Notes: generated from the letters alone by a model not told the origin. DNA of 64,000 nucleotides from Faecalibacter sp. LW9 (GCF_034661295.1 NZ_CP141062.1:124001-188000); one strand, 5' to 3'; positions 35,421-45,106 are shown, counted from the first letter of the stretch. Program-made: numbers and translations.

Positions 35421-37382
35421 ATGTATAGAAACTCTCTGATCATAATAGTTATGCTGTTTTTAGGCAATATGATACAAGCCCAACAACTGGTTCCTTTAGA
35501 CGAAGTAGCTTATGTAAAACAAATTAATCGTACCATTGAAAATACGAAAAGTGATAGTGATCGCTTGTATAATACGCTATTACTGTCTGAATATTGGGCA
35601 CAAACAGATAGTTTAAAAAGTAAACAAGCACTTGATAAAGTCCTATCATCTTCTCAAAAAAACTCATTAGCTAAAGGAATTTTAGAATACTATCAAGGGG
35701 TTTTCTATGCTAACCAAGGTAGTAAATCACAAGCAAAAACATATTACGAGCAAGCTATAAAAGCTCTTGAAAACGACTCGATCAACATCGCTTTTTTAAT
35801 TAAATCATGGTATAATTATGCTTACATACAAGTAGAAGACAAAGGATATGATTATATGGTTAAAACGCTGACAGAATATTGTATTCCGTTGAGCAAAAAA
35901 AGTAATAACATAGAACTGTTAGCCTATAGTTATACACAACTAGGATTAACATTTATGTCGGTTGGGCAATTTGACAAGGCTGAAGAATATCACAAAAAAG
36001 CCTTAGAACAACTTGAAAAAATAAAAAACAAAAATAGTGTGCATGTGGTTACTTACTTAAATTTGGTAAGTAATTATTGCTACAAACCCGATAGTAAAAC
36101 AGCTAAGATATATTTAGATCAGGCAAAAGAGCTTCTGAAGCCTTTTCCTGAATCACAGCATTATCCGAATTATTATTATCAGGAAGCGATGTATTATACT
36201 ACTATTCAGGATTTTGATAATGCATTAGCCAGTCTAAGTAAAGGAGCCAAATTAGCCAAAGAGAGCAATCAAACCAAATTATTGCACATGTTGCATTTTA
36301 GAATGTACAATGTGTATTTGATGCAAAAAGATTATCGCAAAGCGAAAGCACAATTAGAGCATATTTTGGCTGAAAAAGTATTGGCTAAAGAAGCTGTAAA
36401 TCGCAGAATAACTTATACCCAATTGGCAGCAGTTAACGATGTTTTGGGCGAACATAAAGAAGCCTATCAATGGATGAAGCAAGCGAGTTTGTTAAGTGAC
36501 AGCTTGCAACAAAACAAGTTGTTAGAAAAAATGAACGAATTGGAAATTTTGCATCAAACAGCTGACAAACAACAAAAAATAAACGATTTAGAAAAAGAAA
36601 AAAAAGCAAATGAATTATTGAGTAAAAACAAAAATCTACGAATGACTATTTTGGTTATTGCTCTTATATTAAGCTTGGTTATTGCTTTTTTAATTTTTAT
36701 CAATTACAAGAAACAACAAAAGTTAAACAAGCAAATCAGTCTGAGTCATGAGCAGGATTTACTTCATATAGAAAATCAACGTAAATACGAAGCAACACAA
36801 GCCATATTACAAGGTGAAGAGCAGGAACGCCAACGAATTGCACAGGATTTACACGATAGCATGGGCGGTATGTTAGCAAATATACGAATGTCTATTTCAT
36901 CAAATGATTCGTTTAATAAAGAAAACGTAATTGAAAAATTAGATAAATCTATTGTTGAAATGCGTCGTATTTCCAGGAATCTGATGCCCGAAACACTGAA
37001 AAACCTTGGTTTGGAAATCGCTCTTAAAGAATTGTGTGAAACCATGACACAGAAATATTTTACCATTCAGTTTGAAGCTTTTAATTTGTCAGAAAATATT
37101 CCGTTTAAAACGCAAATAGCGTTATATCGTATTGCTCAAGAAAGCATTAGCAACGTTACAAAATATGCTCAGGCAACTAATGTTATTGTGCAAATCAGCC
37201 AAAATAAGAATATACTGAATTTAACCATTGAAGATGACGGAATAGGCTTTGATAAATCTGAAATCGTATATGGATTAGGTTTAAAAAATATACAAAATAG
37301 AGTTCAATTGATTAACGGAACGGTTGAAATTGTATCGAATAAAGGAGAAGGAACTACCATAAATGTGGAATGCTATGTATGA
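35421..37382 (+). CDS. TPR-containing sensor histidine kinase (NarL/DesK type)
   Basis: 653 residues from ATG 35421. I chose this start because it opens a signal peptide (MYRNSLIIIVMLFLGNMIQAQ); the frame is open further upstream. Periplasmic TPR helices fill about 25-390, then a transmembrane segment (MTILVIALILSLVIAFLIFI, about 407-426) and a coiled coil. The HisKA_3 box is ERQRIAQDLHDSMGGML with phospho-acceptor His478. The ATPase domain ends YGLGLKNIQNRVQLINGTVEIVSNKGEGTTI. It overlaps by 8 bp the response-regulator gene, which is truncated. Confidence 0.9.
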   Translation: MYRNSLIIIVMLFLGNMIQAQQLVPLDEVAYVKQINRTIENTKSDSDRLYNTLLLSEYWAQTDSLKSKQALDKVLSSSQKNSLAKGILEYYQGVFYANQGSKSQAKTYYEQAIKALENDSINIAFLIKSWYNYAYIQVEDKGYDYMVKTLTEYCIPLSKKSNNIELLAYSYTQLGLTFMSVGQFDKAEEYHKKALEQLEKIKNKNSVHVVTYLNLVSNYCYKPDSKTAKIYLDQAKELLKPFPESQHYPNYYYQEAMYYTTIQDFDNALASLSKGAKLAKESNQTKLLHMLHFRMYNVYLMQKDYRKAKAQLEHILAEKVLAKEAVNRRITYTQLAAVNDVLGEHKEAYQWMKQASLLSDSLQQNKLLEKMNELEILHQTADKQQKINDLEKEKKANELLSKNKNLRMTILVIALILSLVIAFLIFINYKKQQKLNKQISLSHEQDLLHIENQRKYEATQAILQGEEQERQRIAQDLHDSMGGMLANIRMSISSNDSFNKENVIEKLDKSIVEMRRISRNLMPETLKNLGLEIALKELCETMTQKYFTIQFEAFNLSENIPFKTQIALYRIAQESISNVTKYAQATNVIVQISQNKNILNLTIEDDGIGFDKSEIVYGLGLKNIQNRVQLINGTVEIVSNKGEGTTINVECYV

Positions 37383-37623
37383 TAAAAACAATATAAAACT
37401 TGCCATAGTTGATGACCATCCAATGATTTTAGAAGGATTGAAATCACTATTAGAAAAAGATTCGAAGTTTCACGTTTTTTCTTTTACCAAAGGAGCTGCT
37501 GTCATAGATTTTATTCAGGAAAACAAAATAGATGTCGTTTTGCTGGATATTGTTTTGAGCGATGGAAACGGATTGGATTTTTGCAAAATAATCAAACAAA
37601 AAGCACCTAGGGTTTGGTGTTGA
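37375..37623 (+). pseudogene. LuxR-type response regulator, truncated after the phospho-acceptor region
   Basis: 82 residues from ATG 37375, overlapping the kinase stop. The receiver start is intact: LAIVDDHPMILEGLKSLL (acidic pocket) and DVVLLDIVLSDGNGLD (phospho-acceptor Asp). After KIIKQKAP the sequence switches to unrelated DNA (RVWC, stop). The rest of the receiver and the HTH output domain are gone, so the kinase has lost its partner here. Confidence 0.85.
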
Positions 37624-40433
37624 TTTTGTTGTTTCTTAAACATTAGGATATTGGTATCAACCGTTGCAGAATCAAATATTTGAATCCCACCAAAATCAAT
37701 TAAAATTTTAGGATTTGTTTTCTCTATAAAATATTGTCTTAAACTTTCTCCATAGGCTGCACGCATCCATTTATTGGATGTGATAAATATTAAGCAACCG
37801 TTTGTATTTAAAATATTATTACCCAATTCGTAAAACAAACTGTAGATATCGCCTGTGCGCGCAAACGATGCATACCCTAATTTTTGAAGCATTTCGCTTG
37901 CTTCCTTCATTTTCTGTAATTGAATATAAGGCGGATTCCCAATGATGACATCAAAGCCTAGGTAAGAACCATCATCGGCTAGAACTTCCGGAAACTCGAA
38001 ACGCCACTCGAAACTATTCTGGAACATTACGTTATCCAAAATTTCTTGTTTCTCTTTTTCTAGTTTTTCAGCTTTAAGTTTTAATTTTTTTAAATTGTCT
38101 TTGTCCGCTTTTTTAATCTTTTCGCCAAATAATACTAAGTTATCTAAACGAAGCTTTTCATTTTCGAACTCACCAATGGCTTTTGAAATTTTTTCTTTGA
38201 TTTTAGCATCTAAAGTTGTTCTGAAATTATTTTTGATGTTTCGGATAATGGTTTCAACTTCCCCTTTTTTCGCCTTGCTATTGGTTTGTTTATACTCGCT
38301 TACGGCTGCTTTATAATCTTCAATCGAATAGCCCACTTCTTTGTTTTTGAAGGCTTGTTTTAAACTATCGTCTAATTTAAAACGGCTTACTAATGAGTTC
38401 CCGCATTTGATGTTGATGTCAATATTCGGTAAAGTTTGTAGTTCTCCTTCAGAAGTGTAATATGCATTCTTTAACAACTCTATCCATAAACGTAAACGAC
38501 AAATATTTACTGAATTTGGATTGATATCTACTCCAAATAAACAATTTTCGATTAGCGTTTGTTTCTCATGGAATAATGTTTTCTGAATGCGTAGGCTATT
38601 TACATCTTGGCGATTGTATTCGAATAATTCGCCTTCGTTGTATGCAATGTATAATTCATCGTTCTCTACCGTCACTTCACAAGGAATTTTTTCACCATGT
38701 TCATTTGCTAAAATCCCTAATTCGCTTTTCACTGCAATTAATTCGTTTAAAGCCGAAACTAAGAAATGTCCAGAACCAACTGCAGGATCACAAATTTTTA
38801 AATTATTGATGGTATTGTTGAACTTGATGCGATCATCTTTTTTAAAGAAATTTTCACAGTAATCTTTTACATCATCAAAAGTTTCGATAGATGAATGATG
38901 TTCCTCTTTAAATTTATCTACCACAGCCTCTCTAATGGCTTCTTTGCACATAAACATCGTTATATATCCAGGTGTATAGAAGGAACCGTCTTTGTATCCG
39001 TTGATTTTTTCGAAGATAAGACCTAAGACCGAAGCATTGATTAATGTTTTCCCATTTTGTTCTTCTTCGATATCTGTATTGGCATCCGCAGAAAAATCGT
39101 AAGCATCTAAAAACCTAAAAATGTAATCGAGCGTATTTAGTTTACCGGTTAATTTTTTACCGTTGTTATCTTTTAACACTGTACCTGAATAGACTTGCAT
39201 TTCTTCGTCTTTCAGTGCCGTAATATCGAATGTTAAACGCTCCATTTCACTATGTTCGAACAAGCTACTGTTTAAGTATGGAATATGTTTGAAACGTTCT
39301 TTGTATTTGTCGTGACGTTCGTTTAATGGTTTTGCCAATGCTGAAAAGAATAAATCATTTAATGCATCGTATCCATTAAGAAAATCGAAGTTTAGGAATT
39401 TATAATCTTTGGACTTGTTGTAACTGACCAATTGAGATTCTAATAACTTTAGAAATAAGATACGATTGATCCAATTGATGCATAATTCTAATCCTACATT
39501 AAACGCTTTTTCTGGCGAGTTTGGAATATGAGTTACACGGTCTAAATAATTTTTATCTTCTAAAGTAAAAATGGTATTCTCTAGTATCGATGCATAATCA
39601 CGTTCTTTTACTTCTTTACGAACAATTACCTTTTTAGAACCCGTTTTTTCTTTGATTTCTTCTAGCCCAATGATATGGAGTAATTCTTTGTAGAAATCAT
39701 TATTTAACTTATTGCTATCGTTACCAAATGCTTTACCTAATAAATGTGTATCTGAAAATAGTTTATACAGGTTACTGATCTTTGTATCGTTGTATTTGGT
39801 AATTTCTTTTGCCTCTAGTTTAACGTGTACATAAGGTAAAACATCTTTTACCTGTTCAATATAAGTTGCAGCAATTTCTTTGTAGAAAAGTTCGTTTTTT
39901 GCGGTGTCTTTTAACCCATCACGGAAACGGGCATATTCTTTCACTAACTCCGCATTTTTGTAAAAATAATCGTAGAAGTCTTCACCCTTGAAAAAGAACC
40001 ATTCGAATCCATTCGTTACAATAATCTGTTTGATGTTATTATTCTTGTAATCGATACGTTCGCGTAGGTAGTATAAAAGGACTTCCTGTAATGCTTTTTT
40101 ATTGATGTTAGCCGTAGAAATAAATTCGGCTTTGTTGCTTGGTCTTTTTGCTTCTATAATCACGCCTACATCGCTTTTAGCTGTATTATCTAAGTAAATG
40201 GCTAAGTCGATACGATCTTTGGTATTGATTAAGTTTTTTTGGTAAAAAGTATTCGTTAAAAAGCGCTTAATCGGTTCTTTAAGATGTTCCTCCGATTCGT
40301 TTCTGTTGTCACTGATTTCAATGGACTCTAAACAGGCTAATAATTCAGATTTAAAATTATCAACGTCTTTACGGATTGGTTTAAATTGACGATAAGCAGG
40401 ATTTAAAGCTTTAACGATAGTTACCATTTTCAT
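37515..40433 (-). pseudogene. Type IIG-like restriction-modification enzyme, C-terminus cut off
   Basis: About 970 codons from ATG 40433; 12 codons of open frame precede it. An N-terminal nuclease-like region has DVGVIIEAKRPS (PD-(D/E)XK type, about 80-91). The methyltransferase core has ICDPAVGSGHFLVSALNE (SAM motif, about 545) and DVIIGNPPYIQ (catalytic NPPY, about 830). After NILMFKKQQNQHQT the homologous sequence stops near 37612, and the last ~33 residues are antisense to the response regulator. The target-recognition domain is therefore missing. It is an Eco57I/PglX-like single-chain enzyme, now probably inactive. Confidence 0.82.
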
Positions 40434-40557
40434 ATTAGTTTTGAAAAGTAAATATATAAAACAATACAATAATAACGAAAATTTAATCGAAAGTAACTAC
40501 CTAAAAGATAAAATTTTGATTATATAAATAAAACAGAGAATCCTAAAATTCTCCATT

Positions 40558-40920
40558 TTATTTTAAATATTTACTATTGTGTAAATATTTATGGCACTCG
40601 TGATGAACCATTACTGTTCTTTTACTGCAACCAATGAAAAAATTTGGACAGATTGATTTACATAATTTACAATCTTGTAGTCTTTTTAGTTTATATAACT
40701 GGCATCCGTGATCGTAATCGATATGATGTAATGTTGAATGATGAAATATCTCTTCTTCGCAAATTGGGCAGATATATTTTTGCTCTGCTAATTTTTGATT
40801 TCTAAAATCAATATTAAATTGAATTTTAGTAGCAAATAATTGCCATGAAATTTTATTATTATATTTTAATTTCATTTTCTCTAAGCGATTCTTCGCTGAA
40901 TATTTTGCTAAATTTTTCAT
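40558..40920 (-). CDS. HNH-type zinc endonuclease-like protein
   Basis: 120 residues. After a basic helix, CPICEEEIFHHSTLHHIDYDHGC and later CKLCKSIC and VMVHHECHKYLHN give two CxxC zinc pairs with a His-His-Ile-Asp-Tyr-Asp-His core, as in HNH nucleases that recognise foreign DNA. It follows the restriction gene's start by 125 bp on the same strand, so it could be a partner of the restriction system or cargo of the mobilisable element. The upstream gap 40921-41060 shows no gene I trust. Confidence 0.7.
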   Translation of the reverse strand: MKNLAKYSAKNRLEKMKLKYNNKISWQLFATKIQFNIDFRNQKLAEQKYICPICEEEIFHHSTLHHIDYDHGCQLYKLKRLQDCKLCKSICPNFFIGCSKRTVMVHHECHKYLHNSKYLK

Positions 40921-41062
40921 AACATTTTTTGCAAAATGCTAAAATCAAAAAGCAGTAAAATTCAAGAATGAAATACCTTTCATTTACGTGTTCTTGAAAT
41001 TCACGATGTTGATTTAAATTCGCTAAAACTGGAATGAATAAAGCCACTTCCTTATTGGAAAA

Positions 41063-41091
41063 AATAAAGGCAAGATTTCCCTTGCCTTTAC
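41063..41091 (-). terminator. Terminator of the mobilisation operon
   Basis: AAAGGCAAG pairs with CTTGCCTTT across six bases, followed by a T-rich run on the minus strand, just past the last gene. Confidence 0.8.
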
Positions 41092-41093
41092 TA

Positions 41094-41588
41094 TTATCTT
41101 TTATTATAAATCTTTAACACATCTTCATTCGATTTAATAAAGTTTCTATAATGTTCCTTTTCTTCTCTCTCTTTTATTTTTTCAGCATATTGATTTCCTG
41201 CAAAAAATAATGATAGAAGCGAAACACAGATCAACGAAATAATGAAGTATAAAAAATAATCAAATCTATATTTTGATATTTTACTTAATGACTTATCTAT
41301 AATTATAAATTCTTGTTTTAATTTTAAAGATGCTTCTTTTGAAGTATCTATTAAATTTTGGTTAATTATTTTCGTTTCAGATTCTAATTTGGATAAATTA
41401 ATTTCAAATTTCAACTGTTTTAACTGATAGATTTTTTTATCAATTTCATTAATAAAATTATCGCTTTTTCTATCTATATTTTGATGTAATTTTTCTAGTT
41501 TTAATATTGATTTTTCAATTGATTCTACTCTATCTATAAATATATCTAAAGTGTCTGTTAGTTTTGGTTGTTGCTTTTTATAACTCAT
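41094..41588 (-). CDS. Coiled-coil membrane protein of a mobilisation operon
   Basis: 164 residues: a long coiled coil (about 15-100, many Lys/Glu/Leu heptads), one transmembrane segment (YFLYFIISLICVSLLSLFFAG, about 112-132) and a basic-acidic tail. It starts 3 bp after the relaxase gene ends. Proteins of this layout commonly follow the relaxase in Bacteroidota mobilisable elements; a role in docking the relaxosome at the membrane is inferred. Confidence 0.7.
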   Translation of the reverse strand: MSYKKQQPKLTDTLDIFIDRVESIEKSILKLEKLHQNIDRKSDNFINEIDKKIYQLKQLKFEINLSKLESETKIINQNLIDTSKEASLKLKQEFIIIDKSLSKISKYRFDYFLYFIISLICVSLLSLFFAGNQYAEKIKEREEKEHYRNFIKSNEDVLKIYNKR

Positions 41589-41591
41589 AGA

Positions 41592-42443
41592 TTATCGTTT
41601 ATATTTATAAGTTTCAGATTTACCTTCAAATAGAAGTAACTGTTTCAAACCCTCATCAAAAGGATTTTCTAAAGTCTTATGTAACATTTCATTCTTATCA
41701 GGTAAAATTCCTGATTTCATTATGTTACTTAAACTTAATGAACGATGGATATCACTCGCTTTATAGTCAATCCCTGTATGTAAATCAATAATTCGATGCC
41801 CTTGTAACTGATCTTGTTTATTTAGAAATGGCTTAACTTTAAAACCATGCTCAAACATTTTTAGTTTATACTCTTCATAATTAACAGAACAAGAAGTAAT
41901 CAATTTATGAGCATTTAATATTTGTTTCTGAACTGAATTAATTTGATTCTTTTCTATTTCAATTGTTTTGATTTTATCAATCATTACTTGTTTCGCAGAG
42001 ATAAATCCTCTTTTTTCTGCTACCCGATGAGCTGCCCATTGTGCTTTTTTACCAATATGATTATCTTTTATCAAACTTCCGTCATCTCTAACTCTTGAAA
42101 ATAATATATGGATATGATTATGCTTCTTTTCAGTATGTAGAAATGCGACATAAGGTTGATTTTTATAATCTATATCTAATTCTTTTAAGAATTCCCTTAT
42201 TAATGATTTAAAATCATCTTTTTGCATATTATTTCCATCTTTTATATCAGGGCTTAAAACCATTGATAAAATTTTATTTGTTGCTCTTTGATTTTGCTCG
42301 ATATAAAGCTTAAAATCATCGTATATTTCTTTAGAATTTATTCCAGATATTAAGTTTCGATCTACTTCATATCCTTTTTCAGGATTACATACATAATTGA
42401 AAAGTGTGCCTCCTCCTGAAACTGATTTTGCCATTCCGATCAT
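41592..42443 (-). CDS. Relaxase / mobilisation nuclease
   Basis: 283 residues. The N-terminal domain carries a metal-binding triad region EKKHNHIHILFSRVRDDGS (about 105-123, HxH) typical of MobA/VirD2-like relaxases. The nicking Tyr would be Tyr17 in GGTLFNYVCN. The protein nicks oriT and stays attached to the 5' end during transfer. It overlaps mobC by four bases and lies upstream of the coiled-coil membrane protein. Length is at the short end for the family because no helicase or long C-terminal domain is present. Confidence 0.87.
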   Translation of the reverse strand: MIGMAKSVSGGGTLFNYVCNPEKGYEVDRNLISGINSKEIYDDFKLYIEQNQRATNKILSMVLSPDIKDGNNMQKDDFKSLIREFLKELDIDYKNQPYVAFLHTEKKHNHIHILFSRVRDDGSLIKDNHIGKKAQWAAHRVAEKRGFISAKQVMIDKIKTIEIEKNQINSVQKQILNAHKLITSCSVNYEEYKLKMFEHGFKVKPFLNKQDQLQGHRIIDLHTGIDYKASDIHRSLSLSNIMKSGILPDKNEMLHKTLENPFDEGLKQLLLFEGKSETYKYKR

Positions 42444-42739
42444 AATTTTAATCTATTTAAATGTTCACGAATAAGTTGAGCAGTTTCAATTGAAATTTCT
42501 TTTACTTTGGTTGAATCTCCCAATTTGAATAAATTGCCGATTCGTCTAAAGTTATCAGCATACTTATTTAATTCTTTATAGATTTCTATTTCTTCATTGG
42601 TTAATTTGTAAGATAAATTATAGTCTAAAGCGATTGCTCTTAAAAATTCTGATGTTGAAATTCCAGCCTGTTTTGCTTTTTTATGAATGATATAAAATTC
42701 AGAATTTGATACTCTTATTTGTATTTTTTTTGATTTCAT
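42440..42739 (-). CDS. mobC: Relaxosome accessory protein MobC-like
   Basis: 99 residues from ATG 42739; open frame upstream to 42814 looks non-coding. The N-terminus is a ribbon-helix-helix (KSKKIQIRVSNSEFYIIHKKAKQAGISTSEFLRAIAL, in pieces). The C-terminal helix has LNKYADNFRRIGNLFKLG, the MobC hallmark. It would bind oriT and help the relaxase. A candidate oriT inverted repeat lies 55 bases upstream. Confidence 0.8.
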   Translation of the reverse strand: MKSKKIQIRVSNSEFYIIHKKAKQAGISTSEFLRAIALDYNLSYKLTNEEIEIYKELNKYADNFRRIGNLFKLGDSTKVKEISIETAQLIREHLNRLKL

Positions 42740-42793
42740 ATTTAAATATTTTATCAAGTTTTTAAATCTTTTGCGACTGTATAGGAGAAAAAG

Positions 42794-42849
42794 CGAGATT
42801 GTATTTGGTAACAAGAATCGAAGATTTGTAGGTACAAATACACATCTCG
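42794..42849. other. Candidate oriT inverted repeat
   Basis: CGAGATtGTATTTG (42794-42807) is complemented by CAAATACacATCTCG (42835-42849) with one bulged position and a 27-base spacer. The position directly upstream of mobC and relaxase is usual for oriT. The nic site is not identifiable. Confidence 0.45.
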
Positions 42850-42853
42850 ATTA

Positions 42854-43768
42854 CTAAGTCTTATTAATCTTTAAATTTTCAATTATAAAATCTCCTAAAT
42901 CATATTGATTTTCTTTTTGAGAAACAGAACCCAAATCTTCTAATAAAGTAGAAATTGAAATAGAACAATTTACTTCTTTTGCTATTTTTTCAGCTTTATT
43001 TTTCCAATAATTGAATGCAGAATTTTTAGTATTAATTGGAGATAAATCTGGCATCAATATTATTTCTTTGCCATTCAATTGATATAATTTTTCAGTTGTT
43101 AAATTCATCATTCCTCCAGAAGCTAAAAACAAATATTGATCGAAATATAGCATACCTATAATTGCTGTCTTTTCTGATTCTACTATAACAATTTTAGATT
43201 TTAAATAAGTTGGATGATTTATTAAGTGTAAACCAAAAAGACATTGTTTTAAATAATTTTTATTAGGATTGTACCATTGAAAAAAACTCTTATTTCGTTT
43301 ACCTGTTTGCGAATTGTATCTCATCTTCTTTAATGCTCTAAGATTAAAATCTTGATCGAATTGAGGAAAAATTGTTAGATAATTTTCATAATATTTTTCA
43401 GTTTTAACTTGATATAATTCAAAAATTTTCTGAACCTTTATCTCATCAAAATATGATTTTAAAAAGGTAAAAAGTGGATTTTTAAAATTTGAATTTTCAA
43501 AATCATTTAATATATCTTGATCTAAATATTCTATAACTTGCAACTGATTATCAACATTATTTTCTAAAATTGTATTAATATTTTGTGAAGGATATTTTTT
43601 GTAACCACATTTTATCAAACGATTACAAATTCCATACTCATAAGGCAAATATTCATTCGTTTCAATATTTTTATAACGTGTAAACTCTTTACGCTTACAG
43701 TTAGGACAATTAAATCGAGATTTAGAGCCAGAGTATTTTTCTAAAACATACTTATAATTTTTATACAT
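42854..43768 (-). CDS. Primase-like zinc-ribbon/Toprim protein of a mobile element
   Basis: 304 residues. The N-terminal zinc ribbon has FNCPNCKRKEF and CNRLIKCGYKKYP (CHC2-like). A Toprim-like part has IVIVESEKTAIIGML (catalytic Glu) and the acidic IILMPDLSP segment. This matches the DUF6371-type proteins of Bacteroidota mobilisable elements. It probably helps second-strand synthesis or replication of the excised circle. It lies upstream of mobC on the same strand, separated by the candidate oriT. Confidence 0.75.
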   Translation of the reverse strand: MYKNYKYVLEKYSGSKSRFNCPNCKRKEFTRYKNIETNEYLPYEYGICNRLIKCGYKKYPSQNINTILENNVDNQLQVIEYLDQDILNDFENSNFKNPLFTFLKSYFDEIKVQKIFELYQVKTEKYYENYLTIFPQFDQDFNLRALKKMRYNSQTGKRNKSFFQWYNPNKNYLKQCLFGLHLINHPTYLKSKIVIVESEKTAIIGMLYFDQYLFLASGGMMNLTTEKLYQLNGKEIILMPDLSPINTKNSAFNYWKNKAEKIAKEVNCSISISTLLEDLGSVSQKENQYDLGDFIIENLKINKT

Positions 43769-43853
43769 AAATTCCGAATTTATCCGATTATATTAATTAA
43801 TTTAAATTAGATACAGATCTTATTTCCTGTACTTTAAAGGCTATTTTAATAAA

Positions 43854-43917
43854 TTCGGATTCGGACTACAATAAATTAACTCGTTTAATAACAAAATAAG
43901 AAGTGTCCGAATCCGAA
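43854..43917. repeat. TCGGA/TCCGA inverted repeat, possible replication or operator site
   Basis: TTCGGATTCGGAC (43854-43866) and its exact complement (43905-43917) are 38 bases apart. Each half is itself a repeat of TTCGGA. More TCCGA/TCGGA copies lie at 43770-43788 and 43983-43999. The spacing and location between the ATPase/HTH gene and the primase gene suggest an iteron-like origin or a binding site of the HTH protein. The rest of 43769-43979 is plain AT-rich DNA. Confidence 0.6.
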
Positions 43918-43979
43918 AATAAAAAACAAATAGATAAAATACTGTATTATTGATATTTAACTAAAGTTTCCAAAAAAAA

Positions 43980-44237
43980 TTAATCGGAAATATTCGGACT
44001 TTCAGACTCATTAGTTTTTAATGATTTTATTCGATTTCTAATCGTTTTTTCATTAACCCCGAGAATTTGAGCAATAGTTGTATTAGTCATTTTCAAAAAT
44101 TTACATTTTTGAATTATATCAATTTCTGAAATCATTTTCTCATTATCATTTGTATTAAATGAGTGTTTTGATATTAAATGATTTTCTTCAACATCTTGTC
44201 TTAAATATGAAAAAATTGGTATTCCTTGAACATTTTT
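43980..44237 (-). pseudogene. HTH tail of the AAA ATPase, separated by an in-frame stop
   Basis: After the ATPase stop codon (TAA at 44240-44238) the same frame stays open for 85 more codons. It encodes a helix-turn-helix: KCKFLKMTNTTIAQILGVNEKTIRNRIKSL, ending at the TAA 43982-43980. AAA ATPases of related elements commonly end in such an HTH. The natural product was therefore probably one protein of about 340 residues, now split by a stop, unless readthrough occurs. Confidence 0.7.
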
Positions 44238-45008
44238 TTATTCTAGTATAATAACATTTTCAGAATTGAAATTATTAATATCCATTCTTGTTTTTAACAA
44301 CTTCAGAACAATTTCGGAAGGATTGGATTTAGATTTTCTTAATCCAAGTGCATAATCCAAGAAATTCCCAATATAGCTACTTCCGTATGTATCTTCTAAA
44401 TCCATTTTTTCCGATAACTCAATTCCTTTTCTTGGATGTCCAATTAATAATATCGATATAAATGTATCTTCTTGTAATTTCTTAATATGAACAAAAAAAT
44501 CAAGAACTAAAGAAGGTTTATTTAGATCATATATAATACTCATCAAATTATCAATAATTAAAAATTTAATCTCATATTCGATGATAGATAATTTGATACT
44601 ATCAATTAATTTTTTGAGAAAGTTTTTTTCTAAAATATTTACTTTCAATTTTGAACGATAGAAATCATTACTAAATTGATAAAAGTCCCCATCTGAATAT
44701 TGATATCTATTTGCAATTTGCCGATCTGTCATTTCACAATCAATAATCATTACTCTATTCTTCGTAGTAGATAGCAATTCAAAAACTTTAGTTCCACTTG
44801 ATATATTATTTCCAATTTGAACTGCACAAATAGACTTACCAACATTACTTTTACCAAGTAAAAGCCCAATACCAGGTTCTATCAAATTATCAACTATATA
44901 TTCAAGTATTGGTTGATTTGATCCGTCTTTAATACAATCATTAAATGATCTTATTTTCAATACCGATTCTCTTATAGGTATTAATTTATTTTCTATATCT
45001 AAATTCAT
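44238..45008 (-). CDS. RepA/DnaB-like AAA ATPase of a mobile element
   Basis: 256 residues from ATG 45008; ATG 45038 in the same frame is an alternative. Walker A is GKSNVGKS in GIGLLLGKSNVGKSICAVQIG, the Walker B region is FLIIDNLMSI, and DCEMTDRQIANRYQ lies between. This is the hexameric RecA-fold helicase type found in Bacteroidota mobilisable elements, used for replication after excision or transfer. Its C-terminal HTH is cut off by a stop codon but still visible downstream. Confidence 0.8.
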   Translation of the reverse strand: MNLDIENKLIPIRESVLKIRSFNDCIKDGSNQPILEYIVDNLIEPGIGLLLGKSNVGKSICAVQIGNNISSGTKVFELLSTTKNRVMIIDCEMTDRQIANRYQYSDGDFYQFSNDFYRSKLKVNILEKNFLKKLIDSIKLSIIEYEIKFLIIDNLMSIIYDLNKPSLVLDFFVHIKKLQEDTFISILLIGHPRKGIELSEKMDLEDTYGSSYIGNFLDYALGLRKSKSNPSEIVLKLLKTRMDINNFNSENVIILE

Positions 45009-45079
45009 ATAACATTCATTTTTAATAGAAAAAAGCATTAAATTTGTGCTTTAATCTATTGATTAAAAAATTCTTTTTT

Positions 45080-45106
45080 AAAGCAGGTAAGTGGGTTACC
45101 TGCTTT
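45080..45106. terminator. Hairpin overlapping the stop codon of the HTH gene
   Basis: AAAGCAGGTAA (45080-45090) pairs with TTACCTGCTTT (45096-45106), an 11-bp perfect stem with a 5-base loop. The stop codon of the minus-strand gene lies in the stem. T runs flank the plus side best, so a role in either direction is possible. Confidence 0.6.

Noticed and set aside
40859-41047. 62-residue minus-strand frame overlapping the HNH gene start
   Set aside because: It overlaps a better supported gene in another frame, and its Cys/Phe-rich composition looks random.
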